From Brevibacterium sp. 'Marine' (lineage in GTDB: Bacteria > Actinomycetota > Actinomycetes > Actinomycetales > Brevibacteriaceae): a stretch of DNA of 64,000 bases. Position 1 is the stretch's first letter. Each line of letters opens with the position of its first letter. The notes below the pieces were generated by a model. The model had not been told where the DNA came from and made no database searches. It worked only from the letters and a program-made list of their open reading frames with translations. Shown here one piece after another: positions 31,029 to 39,153 of this stretch. Position numbers and translations under genes: made by a program. The stretch lies in assembly GCF_012844365.1 (NCBI RefSeq), contig NZ_CP051626.1:2108001-2172000 (forward strand), written 5' to 3'.

Positions 31029-31835
31029 TCAGCTCAGTCCCGCACGCTCGATGACGTAGTCGATGAGTGGGGCATAGAGGTTCGGGACGACGTCGTCGTC
31101 GAGCGGGATGGTCGCTTCGATCTGCCCCTGCGCCTCGGCGACGAAGAGCGCCGGATCGTTGCAGTCGGCGTAGCCGATGGTCCGCAATCCCCTGCTCGAC
31201 GCGGCTCCGGCCCACCCGTGGTCGGCAACGACGAGGTCTGGGGCGCTGCCGCCGCGGGCGGCGAAATCATCGAGCAGCGCATGCATCGGTTCGGCCAGGT
31301 GCGTGTGCGGACTGCCGCCATGCTGGTGCCAAGTCCACACATTGTTGATCTGGCGGACGTCGCCACCGATCTCCGGGACCGGAATGAAGTGGTCACGGAC
31401 GTCGATGACCGCGCCCGCGTCCTTCGCCGCGTCGGCAATCGCCATATGGACGGGCAGCAGGCCCGCCGGGTGCCCGGTGGCGAAGAGGAGCCGACCTCCC
31501 GACCGTGTGACCTCACCGACAGCCTCGGCGAGCTTCTCCAGAGCGACGATGCAGGCGTCGGTGGAGATCGTGTCCACGCCTTCGACGAACTCGGGGTCGG
31601 GCCGCAGGCCGCAACGCTCAACCATGAGCGCGAACACCGAGTCGTAGTCCCAGTCGCGGGTGAGTTCGACACCGAAGTCGAATTGGCGTTCCTGGTCGAG
31701 GAACCGGTGGATGTGCGAAAGGTTGTTCTCTCTCGGGGTGGCGACCTCACCGGTGATCCGTCCGACTTCAAGAGCAAGGGCTAGGGTGCTGCGGTCCACT
31801 GGGGTCCTCTCCGTCATGACTGCGGGAATGATCAC
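31029..31835 (-). CDS. Phosphatase-like protein (PF15698-type)
   Basis: A 268-residue protein resembling the actinobacterial family called phosphatase. The N-terminal IAGEVATPRENN-like segment (here RITGEVATPRENN), the central GGRLLFATGHPAGLLPVHMAIAD, and DLVVADHGWAGAASSRGL near residue 203 are conserved landmarks. Several His and Asp residues (ATGHPAG, VRDHFIPV, WTWHQHGGSPHTHL) could bind metal. Enzymatic function is not proven. The GTG at 31835 overlaps the stop of the RhuM-Fic gene (GTGA); an ATG at 31817 is the alternative. Confidence 0.75.
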   Translation of the reverse strand: MIIPAVMTERTPVDRSTLALALEVGRITGEVATPRENNLSHIHRFLDQERQFDFGVELTRDWDYDSVFALMVERCGLRPDPEFVEGVDTISTDACIVALEKLAEAVGEVTRSGGRLLFATGHPAGLLPVHMAIADAAKDAGAVIDVRDHFIPVPEIGGDVRQINNVWTWHQHGGSPHTHLAEPMHALLDDFAARGGSAPDLVVADHGWAGAASSRGLRTIGYADCNDPALFVAEAQGQIEATIPLDDDVVPNLYAPLIDYVIERAGLS

Positions 31836-32779
31836 TGTCTTTCTGAGACGATCATACGGATGACGAGCGCGATCATCAGTTCCTTCTCGGAAGGTTCACT
31901 CATCGCGACCAGCAGCGTCATCGCTGCCAGCGCATTGTTGTCGACTCGCCTGTTGCCATCGGGGTCGATCAGCGCGCCGTTGCGGTCAAGGAAGGTGACG
32001 AACAGCGCCGCGGCGCTGCGCTTGTTGCCGTCGGAGAGGGGGTGGTCTTTGACGACGAAGTAGAGCAAGTGGGCCGCCTTCTCTTCGACGGTCGGATAGA
32101 GTTCGTGGTCTCCGAACCCCTGATAGATCGCCCCGATGACAGCCCCTAGAGCATCGCCTCGTTCCCTCCCCAGCAATTTATCGTCGGGAAATGCCAATGA
32201 CAGTCCGCCGATGATTCTGCGTGCTTCTTCCAGGGTCAATTCCCATCCAGGCACGGAGCTCGATTTCGACGACAAGTTTCCTTCGTCATAATCTCTGAGC
32301 ATGGTGAGACTCGGCAGGTACGTTGACAGTACGTCGGCAACCCCCGCAACCAATTCGTCCTGCGACCTCGTCAGCACGCTGACAATCTTTCCCAATTCTG
32401 ACAACCGCCGTTGGTTGACGGCGGCTCCTTCGATCGCATAGCGATGAAGGACATCGTTTGCCCAACGGCGAAATCGCACTCCTTCCGACGACTTCACTCG
32501 AAATCCCACCGACAGGACCATGTCGAGGCTGTAGTGCTCAACCATACGTGTGACGGTTCGGGCGCCTTCTTTTTGAACTGTCGCAAATTTTGCGACAGTT
32601 GGCTCACCGTCGAGTTCCTCCCGCAGAGCGTTGTTGATATGTTTGCCGATCGTCTTCACATCACGTCCGAACAGATGCGAAAGCTGATGCCGTGTCAGCC
32701 AAACGGTATCGGAATCAGTGCGCACCTCGAGCGCGGTGTCACCGTCAGCGGTCGTATACAGCTCAATCGAATTGCTCAT
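31832..32779 (-). CDS. RhuM-Fic/Doc fusion protein
   Basis: A 315-residue two-domain protein. Residues 1-130 are a RhuM (virulence-associated) domain: VWLTRHQLSHLFGRDVKTIG helix-turn-helix, then VEHYSLDMVLSVGFRVKSSE and VRFRRWANDVLHRYAIEG. Residues 190-310 are Fic/Doc, with the active-site motif KDHPLSDGNKRSAA near residue 253. The GNKR ending (not GNGR) is as in Doc, which phosphorylates EF-Tu, so phosphotransfer rather than AMPylation is possible. Such fusions occur in islands as toxin-like genes. ATG 32779 preferred over a TTG two codons earlier. It overlaps the phosphatase gene by 4 bp. Confidence 0.9.
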   Translation of the reverse strand: MSNSIELYTTADGDTALEVRTDSDTVWLTRHQLSHLFGRDVKTIGKHINNALREELDGEPTVAKFATVQKEGARTVTRMVEHYSLDMVLSVGFRVKSSEGVRFRRWANDVLHRYAIEGAAVNQRRLSELGKIVSVLTRSQDELVAGVADVLSTYLPSLTMLRDYDEGNLSSKSSSVPGWELTLEEARRIIGGLSLAFPDDKLLGRERGDALGAVIGAIYQGFGDHELYPTVEEKAAHLLYFVVKDHPLSDGNKRSAAALFVTFLDRNGALIDPDGNRRVDNNALAAMTLLVAMSEPSEKELMIALVIRMIVSERQ

Positions 32780-32812
32780 AATCAAACGCTAAAGTGCGCC
32801 ACTGACGTAGAC

Positions 32813-33706
32813 TCACTCTTCCTGCAGGGCGAAGCAGGTCACCGCCGAGGCGGCCGCTACGTTGAGGGAGTCCACTCCCCCGCTCATGGGGATCATCACG
32901 GTCGAGTCGCAGGCGGCGATCGTCGATCGCTTCAGTCCGTCGCCTTCGGTGCCGAAGACCACAGCAGTGCGCTCGGGTGCGGTGGCGGCGAACTCGCGCA
33001 GGCTCACCGAATCATCATCAAGCGCCAGAGCCGCCACATGGAATCCGGCGTCCTGGAGCTCTACGATCCCGCCTGGCCAGGACTCGACGCGGGTCCACGG
33101 GACTTGGAAGACCGTGCCCATCGACACGCGGATCGACCGGCGGTAGAGCGGATCGGCACACCGCGGGGTCACGAGCACGGCATCGGCGCCGAACGCGGCC
33201 GCAGAACGGAAGATGGCACCGACGTTCGTATGATCGACGATGTCCTCGATGACGACGAGGCGCCTGGCGTCGGCGAGCAGTGAGGCGACCGGGGCAAGGA
33301 CAGGTCGGGCCATCGCGGCCAGCGCCCCTCGGTGGAGGTGGAATCCGGTCAGTGTTTCGACAGCGGAATCCGTGCCGATGAAGATCGGCACATCGCTTTC
33401 AGAGATGATGTCGGCCAAGTCGAACAGCCATTTCGGGCTGGTCAGGAACGACCGGGGCGACATTCCGACAGCATGAGCGCGGCGGATGATCTTCGAGGAT
33501 TCGGCGATGAACAGCCCCTCGGCGGGTTCGCGCACGCTGCGCAGGGCGACATCGGTCAGCTGCGTATAGTCGCGCATCTCATCCAAGCCGCCGACGGCCA
33601 GATCCGCTTCGTCGAAGAAGCGCAGACGCTCGACGGCGATCCCGAGTTCAGCGGACCGGTCGATGACCTGCTGCCGAGTCAAGGGAGCCTTGGCCGGAGT
33701 ATTCAC
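32813..33706 (-). CDS. TrmH-family (SpoU) RNA 2'-O-methyltransferase
   Basis: A 297-residue SPOUT methyltransferase. The N-terminal about 120 residues are an L30e-like substrate domain (GLFIAESSKIIRRAHAVG). The catalytic part carries VVIEDIVDHTNVGAIFRSAAA (N-x-G-x2-R), VVFGTEGDGLKRS and IPMSGGVDSLNVAAASAV, the three knot motifs. The target is probably a ribose in tRNA or rRNA; which is unknown. The start is GTG 33706. It lies 13 nt after the TSUP gene stop on the same strand, while the RhuM-Fic gene begins 33 nt beyond its own end. Confidence 0.93.
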   Translation of the reverse strand: MNTPAKAPLTRQQVIDRSAELGIAVERLRFFDEADLAVGGLDEMRDYTQLTDVALRSVREPAEGLFIAESSKIIRRAHAVGMSPRSFLTSPKWLFDLADIISESDVPIFIGTDSAVETLTGFHLHRGALAAMARPVLAPVASLLADARRLVVIEDIVDHTNVGAIFRSAAAFGADAVLVTPRCADPLYRRSIRVSMGTVFQVPWTRVESWPGGIVELQDAGFHVAALALDDDSVSLREFAATAPERTAVVFGTEGDGLKRSTIAACDSTVMIPMSGGVDSLNVAAASAVTCFALQEE

Positions 33707-33719
33707 AACGCACGTCCGT

Positions 33720-34556
33720 TCACAGTGTGAGGATCCTCCAGATCGCCACGAGGCCGAGGGCCACGATGACGGTGCGCAGCAGCACGGGTGAGAACTTCCG
33801 CCCGATACGGGCCCCGAAGTACCCGCCGATGAGGGAGCCGATGGCGATGCAGATGACGGCGATCCAGTTGATGCGGTCGTGGCCGACGATGATGTACGTG
33901 CTCGCCGAAACCGTATTGACGACGAGGACGAGGACGTTCTTCAGCCCATTGAGTCGCTGCAGATCATCGGGCAGCAGCAGACCGAGCAGGGCGATGAGGA
34001 TGATGCCCTGGGCGGCCGCGAAGTAACCGCCGTAGATTGCGGTGAGGAAGACGACGGTGAGCACGGCGATGTACCGGCCGGTGGACAGGCGATCCCCCGC
34101 CGAGGCAGCCCGATGTTCGACCCCGGCGGCCTCGGCACGGCGCAGGGACCGGCTCTTCAGGTAGCGGGAGAGGTACGGCTGCCCCACGACCATGATCAGA
34201 GCCACGACGAGGAGGACCGGCACGATCGTCTCGAAGGCATCCTCGGGCAGGTGCAGCAGCAGATACGCCCCGGTCAGCGACCCGAGCAGAGAGGCGGGAA
34301 CGAATCCGAGGATCCGCTTCCACTGTCCGCGCAGCTCTTCACGGTACCCGAACGACGAAGCGATGTTGCCGGGGATGAGCCCGACTGCGTTGCTCATCGT
34401 CGACACCACCGGCGGCACTCCGAAGGCGACGAGCGCCGGGAAGGTGATGAGCGTTCCGGAGCCGACGACGGCGTTGATGCCACCTGCCGCGATTCCGGCG
34501 ACGATGACCAGGAGGATCTGCCACGGTTCGAGGCTCAGGTTCGCCAGGAACTCCAT
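33720..34556 (-). CDS. TSUP-family (TauE/SafE) membrane transporter
   Basis: A 278-residue membrane protein with about eight helices. Its GGINAVVGSGTLITFPALVAFG near residue 26 is the family signature, repeated in weaker form as IYGGYFAAAQGIILIALLGLL in the second half. TSUP proteins export sulfite, sulfoacetate and other organosulfur or carboxylate anions; the substrate here is unknown. A long upstream extension is rejected because it is Arg/His-rich and overlaps the ABC gene. The ATG at 34556 lies 2 nt after the ABC stop, so the two are co-transcribed. Confidence 0.9.
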   Translation of the reverse strand: MEFLANLSLEPWQILLVIVAGIAAGGINAVVGSGTLITFPALVAFGVPPVVSTMSNAVGLIPGNIASSFGYREELRGQWKRILGFVPASLLGSLTGAYLLLHLPEDAFETIVPVLLVVALIMVVGQPYLSRYLKSRSLRRAEAAGVEHRAASAGDRLSTGRYIAVLTVVFLTAIYGGYFAAAQGIILIALLGLLLPDDLQRLNGLKNVLVLVVNTVSASTYIIVGHDRINWIAVICIAIGSLIGGYFGARIGRKFSPVLLRTVIVALGLVAIWRILTL

Positions 34557-34558
34557 GC

Positions 34559-35344
34559 TCAGAGGGCGGAACGTGCGTGGTAGCGCTGACCGTCCCGGGT
34601 GAGCTTGACGTCGATGCCGAAGGTCGCCGCAAGGTTCTCCGCCGTCAGGGTCTCCTCGATCGGACCGGCGGCCAGATCGGTGCCTTCGGACAGCAGCAGC
34701 ACGTGCGTGATGCCCTCCGGGATCTCCTCGACATGATGGGTGACCATGATCGTGGCCGGCGCCCACTTCGACGACAGAATCTCCGAGAGCGCACCGAGCA
34801 GCTCCTCACGCCCACCGAAATCGAGTCCGGACGCCGGCTCGTCGAGCAGCAGCAGCTCCGGGTCGGTCATGAGTGCACGCGCGATCTGCACACGCTTGCG
34901 CTCGCCCTCGGACAGCGTGCCGAAGGTGCGATCAGCCAAGTGCGTGATGTGGAACGCGGCCAGCAGATCGCGGGCGCGGTCGATGTCGTCCTGCTCGTAT
35001 TCCTCCACCCAACGTCCGGTGACGCCGTAGGCGGCGGTGAGCACGGTGTCGAGGACCGCTTCGGAACTGGGAATGCGGTTGGCCAGAATCGTCGAGGCAT
35101 AGCCGATGCGCGGCCGCAGTTCGAACACGTCGACGCGCCCGAGCTGCTCCTCGAGGATGCTGACCGTCCCCTTTGTCGGATGCATGCGACCGGCCGCGAG
35201 TTCGAGCAGGGTCGTCTTGCCCGCACCGTTGGGTCCGAGCACCGCCCAGTGCTCGCCTTCGGCGACGGTCAGCGAGAAATCGTCGAGGAGGAAATTGGTC
35301 CCCCGGCGCACGGACACAGAATCCAGATTCAGGACTTCACTCAT
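34559..35344 (-). CDS. ABC transporter ATP-binding protein
   Basis: A 261-residue single nucleotide-binding domain: Walker A LGPNGAGKTTLLELAAG near residue 38, signature LSEGERKRVQIARAL, Walker B LLLLDEPASGLD, and the switch histidine in IMVTHHVEEIP. No permease gene is adjacent; its neighbour is a TSUP transporter. Stand-alone ATPases of this type are common next to serB in Micrococcales and resemble ModF/YlmA proteins, whose role is unclear. ATG 35344, with GAGGA just upstream, is preferred over a start at 35428 that overlaps the divergent gene. Confidence 0.88.
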   Translation of the reverse strand: MSEVLNLDSVSVRRGTNFLLDDFSLTVAEGEHWAVLGPNGAGKTTLLELAAGRMHPTKGTVSILEEQLGRVDVFELRPRIGYASTILANRIPSSEAVLDTVLTAAYGVTGRWVEEYEQDDIDRARDLLAAFHITHLADRTFGTLSEGERKRVQIARALMTDPELLLLDEPASGLDFGGREELLGALSEILSSKWAPATIMVTHHVEEIPEGITHVLLLSEGTDLAAGPIEETLTAENLAATFGIDVKLTRDGQRYHARSAL

Positions 35345-35374
35345 ATCCTCAGACTCTATCGCAGACGGGCCGTC

Positions 35375-35380
35375 TATCCT
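35375..35380 (+). promoter_or_regulatory. -10 box of the unknown gene before serB (leaderless)
   Basis: TATCCT, 8 nt before the ATG at 35389, with no ribosome site in between. Confidence 0.5.
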
Positions 35381-35388
35381 GGTTCGAC

Positions 35389-36123
35389 ATGGACCTGACG
35401 ACCGACTCACTGCTGCTGACCCTGGCACTCAACCACCGACTGCGCTCGACCCTGCCCCCTGACGAGGTGACCTCTGCCTTCCTCGACGATGATCGTGATG
35501 TTCCTCTCATCGTCTCCGATGAGGTCTTCGACTCGTCCGTGCCCACCGGGCTTCTGCTCTTCATCGCCGAGGCGGCCGCCGCCGGAATCACTCATGCGCG
35601 CTTGGCGCTCCACCACCCATCCCTGCCGCATACGACGCCCCCGGTCGATCGCGCCGCCCGAACGAAGGTCGGACGCCACACCGCCCCCGTCATCCTCCAC
35701 CGCGGTGACGAGCAGGCGGCGATCGCCCTCATCGGCGCCGAAGCGAACGTGGAGATCCTCGCCTGTGCGCCCACCGTCTTCCGCCCCGTCTCGGTCGGAA
35801 CCGCTCCGGAGGCGCTGCGGCGGCTGCGCCTGCTGGTGATGGAGGGCCTGCGCCTCATCGAGACCATCGACGTCCCCGAGGACTGGCGGCAGGGACCGTG
35901 GCGGGATTGGCAGGAGGAGCTGTCGACGATGCATCCGATCTCCCGACTCATCCCCACCGAGGCGGATTCCCGAGCGATCTACGCCGCCCTCGACATCCAC
36001 CACCGGATGCGCAGCGTGCTCGCCCCTGCGACGGTCGCCCCACCCGAGTTCGGTGCACTGCTGTCTCAGCTGCACCCCGCCGCCGCGGACTACATCATGG
36101 CGGTGGCTACGATGAAGGGGTGA
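35389..36123 (+). CDS. Conserved-looking hypothetical protein before serB
   Basis: A 244-residue protein that I do not recognise. No signal peptide or membrane segment is visible. It is rich in Ala, Leu, Arg and Thr, with an N-terminal LLLTLALNHRLRSTLPPDEV and a similar C-terminal ALDIHHRMRSVLAPATVAPPEF. These two segments (L-x-x-H-R-x-R-S-x-L-x-P) look like an internal repeat. The middle (about residues 60-130) may be alpha/beta. It is leaderless, and its stop overlaps the serB GTG, so the two proteins are made together. Confidence 0.75.
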   Translation: MDLTTDSLLLTLALNHRLRSTLPPDEVTSAFLDDDRDVPLIVSDEVFDSSVPTGLLLFIAEAAAAGITHARLALHHPSLPHTTPPVDRAARTKVGRHTAPVILHRGDEQAAIALIGAEANVEILACAPTVFRPVSVGTAPEALRRLRLLVMEGLRLIETIDVPEDWRQGPWRDWQEELSTMHPISRLIPTEADSRAIYAALDIHHRMRSVLAPATVAPPEFGALLSQLHPAAADYIMAVATMKG

Positions 36124-36797
36124 ATGAGACGCCTGAGGCCACAGCCTCCCAGATCCCCGTCCAACTGCTCGTCATGGACGTCGATTCGACGTTCATCAAC
36201 GAAGAGGTCATCGACCTCATCGCCGCCCATGCCGGGGTCGGAGACCAGGTCGCCGACATCACCGAACGCGCCATGGCCGGTGAGCTCGACTTCGCCGAAT
36301 CCCTGGCCGAACGGGTCGCCCTGCTCACCGGGCTGCCGGAGACCGTGCTCGATGAGGTGCGGGAGCAGATCACCCTCACCGAGGGAGCCGCCGACCTGGT
36401 CTCGGCCGTGCACGCCTCAGGTGGCCAGGTGGCGCTGGTGTCGGGCGGCTTCACCGCCATCATCGCTCCCGTCGCCGCACAGTTGGGCATCACCGACGTC
36501 TTCGCCAACGGACTCGACATCCATGACGGGCTGCTGACCGGGCGGACGAACGGCCGTGTCATCGACCCGAGCGCCAAGGCCGAGATCTTCGAGGACCTGC
36601 TCGCTGCCGGCGGATACGATCGTGCCGCCTCGGTGGCGGTCGGGGACGGCGCCAATGACATCGGCATGATCGAGGCCGCTGGTCTCGGAGTCGCCTTCTG
36701 TGCGAAGCCGGCTCTCGTCGCCGCAGCGGACGCGTCCGTGGAGACACGTGACCTGCGTGCCGTGATCGACCTTGTCGCTGCCCGTGCAGACGTGTGA
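36120..36797 (+). CDS. serB: Phosphoserine phosphatase
   Basis: A 225-residue HAD phosphatase for the last step of serine synthesis. Motif I LLVMDVDSTFINEEVIDLIA near residue 15 is the SerB D-x-D-S-T signature. VALVSGGFTAII is motif II (SGGF), the lysine of SAKAEIF is motif III, and VGDGANDIGMIEAAGLGVAF is motif IV. There is no N-terminal ACT domain, unlike long mycobacterial SerB2. The GTG at 36120 overlaps the stop of the preceding gene, with AAGGGG upstream. A strong terminator follows. Confidence 0.95.
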   Translation: MNETPEATASQIPVQLLVMDVDSTFINEEVIDLIAAHAGVGDQVADITERAMAGELDFAESLAERVALLTGLPETVLDEVREQITLTEGAADLVSAVHASGGQVALVSGGFTAIIAPVAAQLGITDVFANGLDIHDGLLTGRTNGRVIDPSAKAEIFEDLLAAGGYDRAASVAVGDGANDIGMIEAAGLGVAFCAKPALVAAADASVETRDLRAVIDLVAARADV

Positions 36798-36849
36798 ACG
36801 ATCCCGCCGAGGGTGTGGCACCGGTGCCATCGGCCGCTGACTGACCGAA

Positions 36850-36894
36850 GACGCCTGTGGCGCTGACGAATCTTTCGTCAGCGCCACAGGCGTC
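36850..36894. terminator. Bidirectional terminator between serB and sixA
   Basis: A perfect 20-bp inverted repeat (GACGCCTGTGGCGCTGACGA and its complement) with a 5-nt loop, between convergent genes. Confidence 0.85.
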
Positions 36895-36921
36895 TGAGAT
36901 CGCGTCGTTCAGGCGGAGCGT

Positions 36922-37428
36922 TCAGACTCCGTGGAAGACCCGGATCTGCGGGGCAGGAAAGTGCCCCGGCTCCACGTCCCAGCTCTCGAGGTCGAAGACC
37001 GCGATCGAGGAGGGACGGAACGTATCGGGAACCCCGCCTTCCGGATTGAGGTGGCCGACCACCTCGGCGACGGTGGGCTGGTGGCCCACGATATACGCGC
37101 ACTGCGCATCCGCGGGGATTGAATTGATCGCATCCAGCCAGTCGTCGACGGACCCGGCGTAGAGCGAGGGATCCTCACTCAGGGTCAGCTCACCCGGTTC
37201 GTCGAGGTTACCTCCATGAGCGCGGTTGACCGCTTCGACAACGGCCTGACCGGTCTGCACGGTGCGCCTGGCCGCCGAGGCGATGGCCACATCGGGTGAC
37301 CAGCGCTCGGCGATCTCGGCTCCGGCTTCGACGGCCTGAGCCAGGCCCTTGGCATCCAGGGACCGTTCGAAGTCGGTGGGACCATGCGCTTCCGCCTTGG
37401 CGTGGCGGGCGAGGATGAGCACAGGCAT
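36922..37428 (-). CDS. sixA: SixA-type phosphohistidine phosphatase
   Basis: A 168-residue histidine phosphatase: VLILARHAKAEAH at the N-terminus gives the RH catalytic motif, IASAARRTVQTGQ the arginine motif, and YIVGHQPTVAEVVGHL near residue 113 the second histidine. The small size and the ARHAKAE start are typical of SixA, which removes phosphate from phosphohistidine in signalling proteins such as HPt domains; the partner here is unknown. It lies 8 nt after the fabI stop on the same strand. ATG 37428 is the only start giving this N-terminus. Confidence 0.88.
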   Translation of the reverse strand: MPVLILARHAKAEAHGPTDFERSLDAKGLAQAVEAGAEIAERWSPDVAIASAARRTVQTGQAVVEAVNRAHGGNLDEPGELTLSEDPSLYAGSVDDWLDAINSIPADAQCAYIVGHQPTVAEVVGHLNPEGGVPDTFRPSSIAVFDLESWDVEPGHFPAPQIRVFHGV

Positions 37429-37436
37429 GGGATGTC

Positions 37437-38195
37437 TCAGGCTCCGGTGGAGTGGAATCCGCCGTCGACGTGGATCATCTCGCCGGTGGTGGCGGGGAAC
37501 CAGTCGGAGAGCAGGGCGACGATGGCCTTGCCGGCAGGGGTGGTGTCCGTCTGATCCCAGCCCAGGGGTGCGCGGTCGCCCCACATGTCTTCGAGCGTTC
37601 CGAAACCGGGGATGGAGGTGGCGGCGGTGGTCTTCAGCGGTCCGGCCGAGACGAGGTTGACGCGCACGCCGTCTTCGCCGACGTACTTGGCGAGGTAGCG
37701 GGCGGTCGATTCGAAGGCGGCCTTGGCCACACCCATCCAGTCGTAGACAGGCCAGGAGATGGTCGCATCGAAGGTCAGCCCGACGATTCCGGCGCCCTTG
37801 TTGAGCACGGGCTTCGCGGCCACGGCGATGGCCTTGAGCGAGTAGGCGGAGACGTGGATGGCCGCGGACACGGAGTCCCACGGGGTGTCGAGGAAGACTC
37901 CGCCGAGGGCGTCCTTCGGTGCGAAGGCGATGGCGTGGACGATTCCGTCGATGTTGCCGCCGAGGCGCTCGGGCAGGGCGTTCAGATCCTCTTCGTTCGT
38001 GGCGTCGAGTTCGATGACCTGCGGGGTCTGCGGCAGACGTTCGGCGATCACCTGAGTGATCTTCATCTGGCGGCCGAAGCTCGAGAGGATGACCTCGGCT
38101 CCCTGCTCCTGTGCGATGCGAGCAGCGGCGAAGGCGATCGAAGCCTCGGTGAGCACGCCGGTGACGAGAATGCGCTTTCCGTCAAGAATTCCCAT
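37437..38195 (-). CDS. fabI: Enoyl-ACP reductase (NADH), InhA/FabI type
   Basis: A 252-residue SDR enzyme catalysing the last reduction of each fatty acid elongation cycle. GILDGKRILVTGVLTEASIA is the FabI/InhA cofactor motif. The catalytic pair is in YDWMGVAKAA (Tyr-x6-Lys), and LVSAGPLKTTAATSIPGF is the substrate loop. It is the probable target of triclosan-type inhibitors. AAAGGA precedes the ATG. It follows fabG, as inhA follows mabA in mycobacteria, but with a 147-nt gap. Confidence 0.95.
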   Translation of the reverse strand: MGILDGKRILVTGVLTEASIAFAAARIAQEQGAEVILSSFGRQMKITQVIAERLPQTPQVIELDATNEEDLNALPERLGGNIDGIVHAIAFAPKDALGGVFLDTPWDSVSAAIHVSAYSLKAIAVAAKPVLNKGAGIVGLTFDATISWPVYDWMGVAKAAFESTARYLAKYVGEDGVRVNLVSAGPLKTTAATSIPGFGTLEDMWGDRAPLGWDQTDTTPAGKAIVALLSDWFPATTGEMIHVDGGFHSTGA

Positions 38196-38286
38196 GGTGG
38201 TCCTTTCGAAAGGAAGGTGGTTGCGTGTGCATGACGCCGCTTCGGGCGGTGTCTCTGTATCGAAGTCTACGGGCTGTGGCCCGGCG

Positions 38287-38307
38287 GGGCCGCATCGTCT
38301 GCGGCCC
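38287..38307. repeat. Short GC-rich hairpin between fabG and fabI
   Basis: GGGCCGCA / TGCGGCCC arms with a 5-nt loop, 36 nt after the fabG stop. It may be a weak terminator or attenuator between fabG and fabI; there is no T-tract. Confidence 0.35.
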
Positions 38308-38342
38308 AGGATCCGGTTGTGACCGGCCCAGCACCGTCTGGG

Positions 38343-39053
38343 TCAGTGGCCCATTCCCAGTCCGCCGTCGACGGGGATGACGGCACCGGAGATGTACGCG
38401 GCTTCATCGGAGGCCACCCAGCGGACGACCTTGGCGACCTCGTCGGCCTCGGCGAAGCGTTTGGCCGGAATCGTCGACAGGTACTCTGATCGCTGCTTCT
38501 CGCTGAGCTCATCGGTCATATCCGTGCGGATGAAGCCGGGGGCGACGACATTCGCGGTGATTCCGCGGGAGCCGACCTCGCGGGTGATGGAGCGGGCGAA
38601 GCCGACGAGACCGGCCTTCGACGCCGAGTAGTTCGCCTGGCCGGGGACGCCGTAGAGTCCCGACACCGACGAGATGAGGACGATGCGGCCCCTCTTCGCG
38701 CGGATCATCCCGGTGATTCCGCGCTTGACGGTGCGGAAGGCACCGGTGAGATTCGTGTCGATGACGGATTCGAATTCGTCATCGTTCATCCGCATGAGCA
38801 GATTGTCGGCGGTGATTCCGGCATTGGCCACGACGACCTCGACGGGGCCGAGCTTCTCCTCGATCTCGGTGAACGCCCGATCGATCGATTCGCTGTCGGT
38901 GACATCGGCGGCCACGGCAAGAGCACCCTCCGGGGCCTGACCGTTGCGGGAGGTGACGGCCACCTTGTCCCCTTGGGCGAGGAACTCCTCGGCGATGGTG
39001 CGGCCGATTCCGCGATTGCCGCCGGTGACGAGGACTGTGCGTGGTTCTGACAC
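38343..39053 (-). CDS. fabG: 3-oxoacyl-ACP reductase
   Basis: A 236-residue SDR (MabA/FabG1 type) reducing 3-oxoacyl-ACP with NADPH. VLVTGGNRGIGRTIAEEFLA binds the cofactor, VVANAGITAD follows, the catalytic serine is in VLISSVSGLYGVPGQ, and YSASKAGLVGFARS supplies Tyr and Lys. APGFIRTDMTDELSE is the family's C-terminal loop. The GTG at 39053 has AGGAGA 6 nt upstream; a longer start at 39155 would overlap the DUF3099 gene. It is upstream of fabI, as in the mabA-inhA pair. Confidence 0.95.
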   Translation of the reverse strand: MSEPRTVLVTGGNRGIGRTIAEEFLAQGDKVAVTSRNGQAPEGALAVAADVTDSESIDRAFTEIEEKLGPVEVVVANAGITADNLLMRMNDDEFESVIDTNLTGAFRTVKRGITGMIRAKRGRIVLISSVSGLYGVPGQANYSASKAGLVGFARSITREVGSRGITANVVAPGFIRTDMTDELSEKQRSEYLSTIPAKRFAEADEVAKVVRWVASDEAAYISGAVIPVDGGLGMGH

Positions 39054-39153
39054 GTGGGTCTCCTGTTGATCGACTGTGTTCTTCACATCTGTCGTGGACA
39101 AACCTATCCTGTTCTTCGGCCCATGGATACGACTCTCACAAAGGACGAGTATC

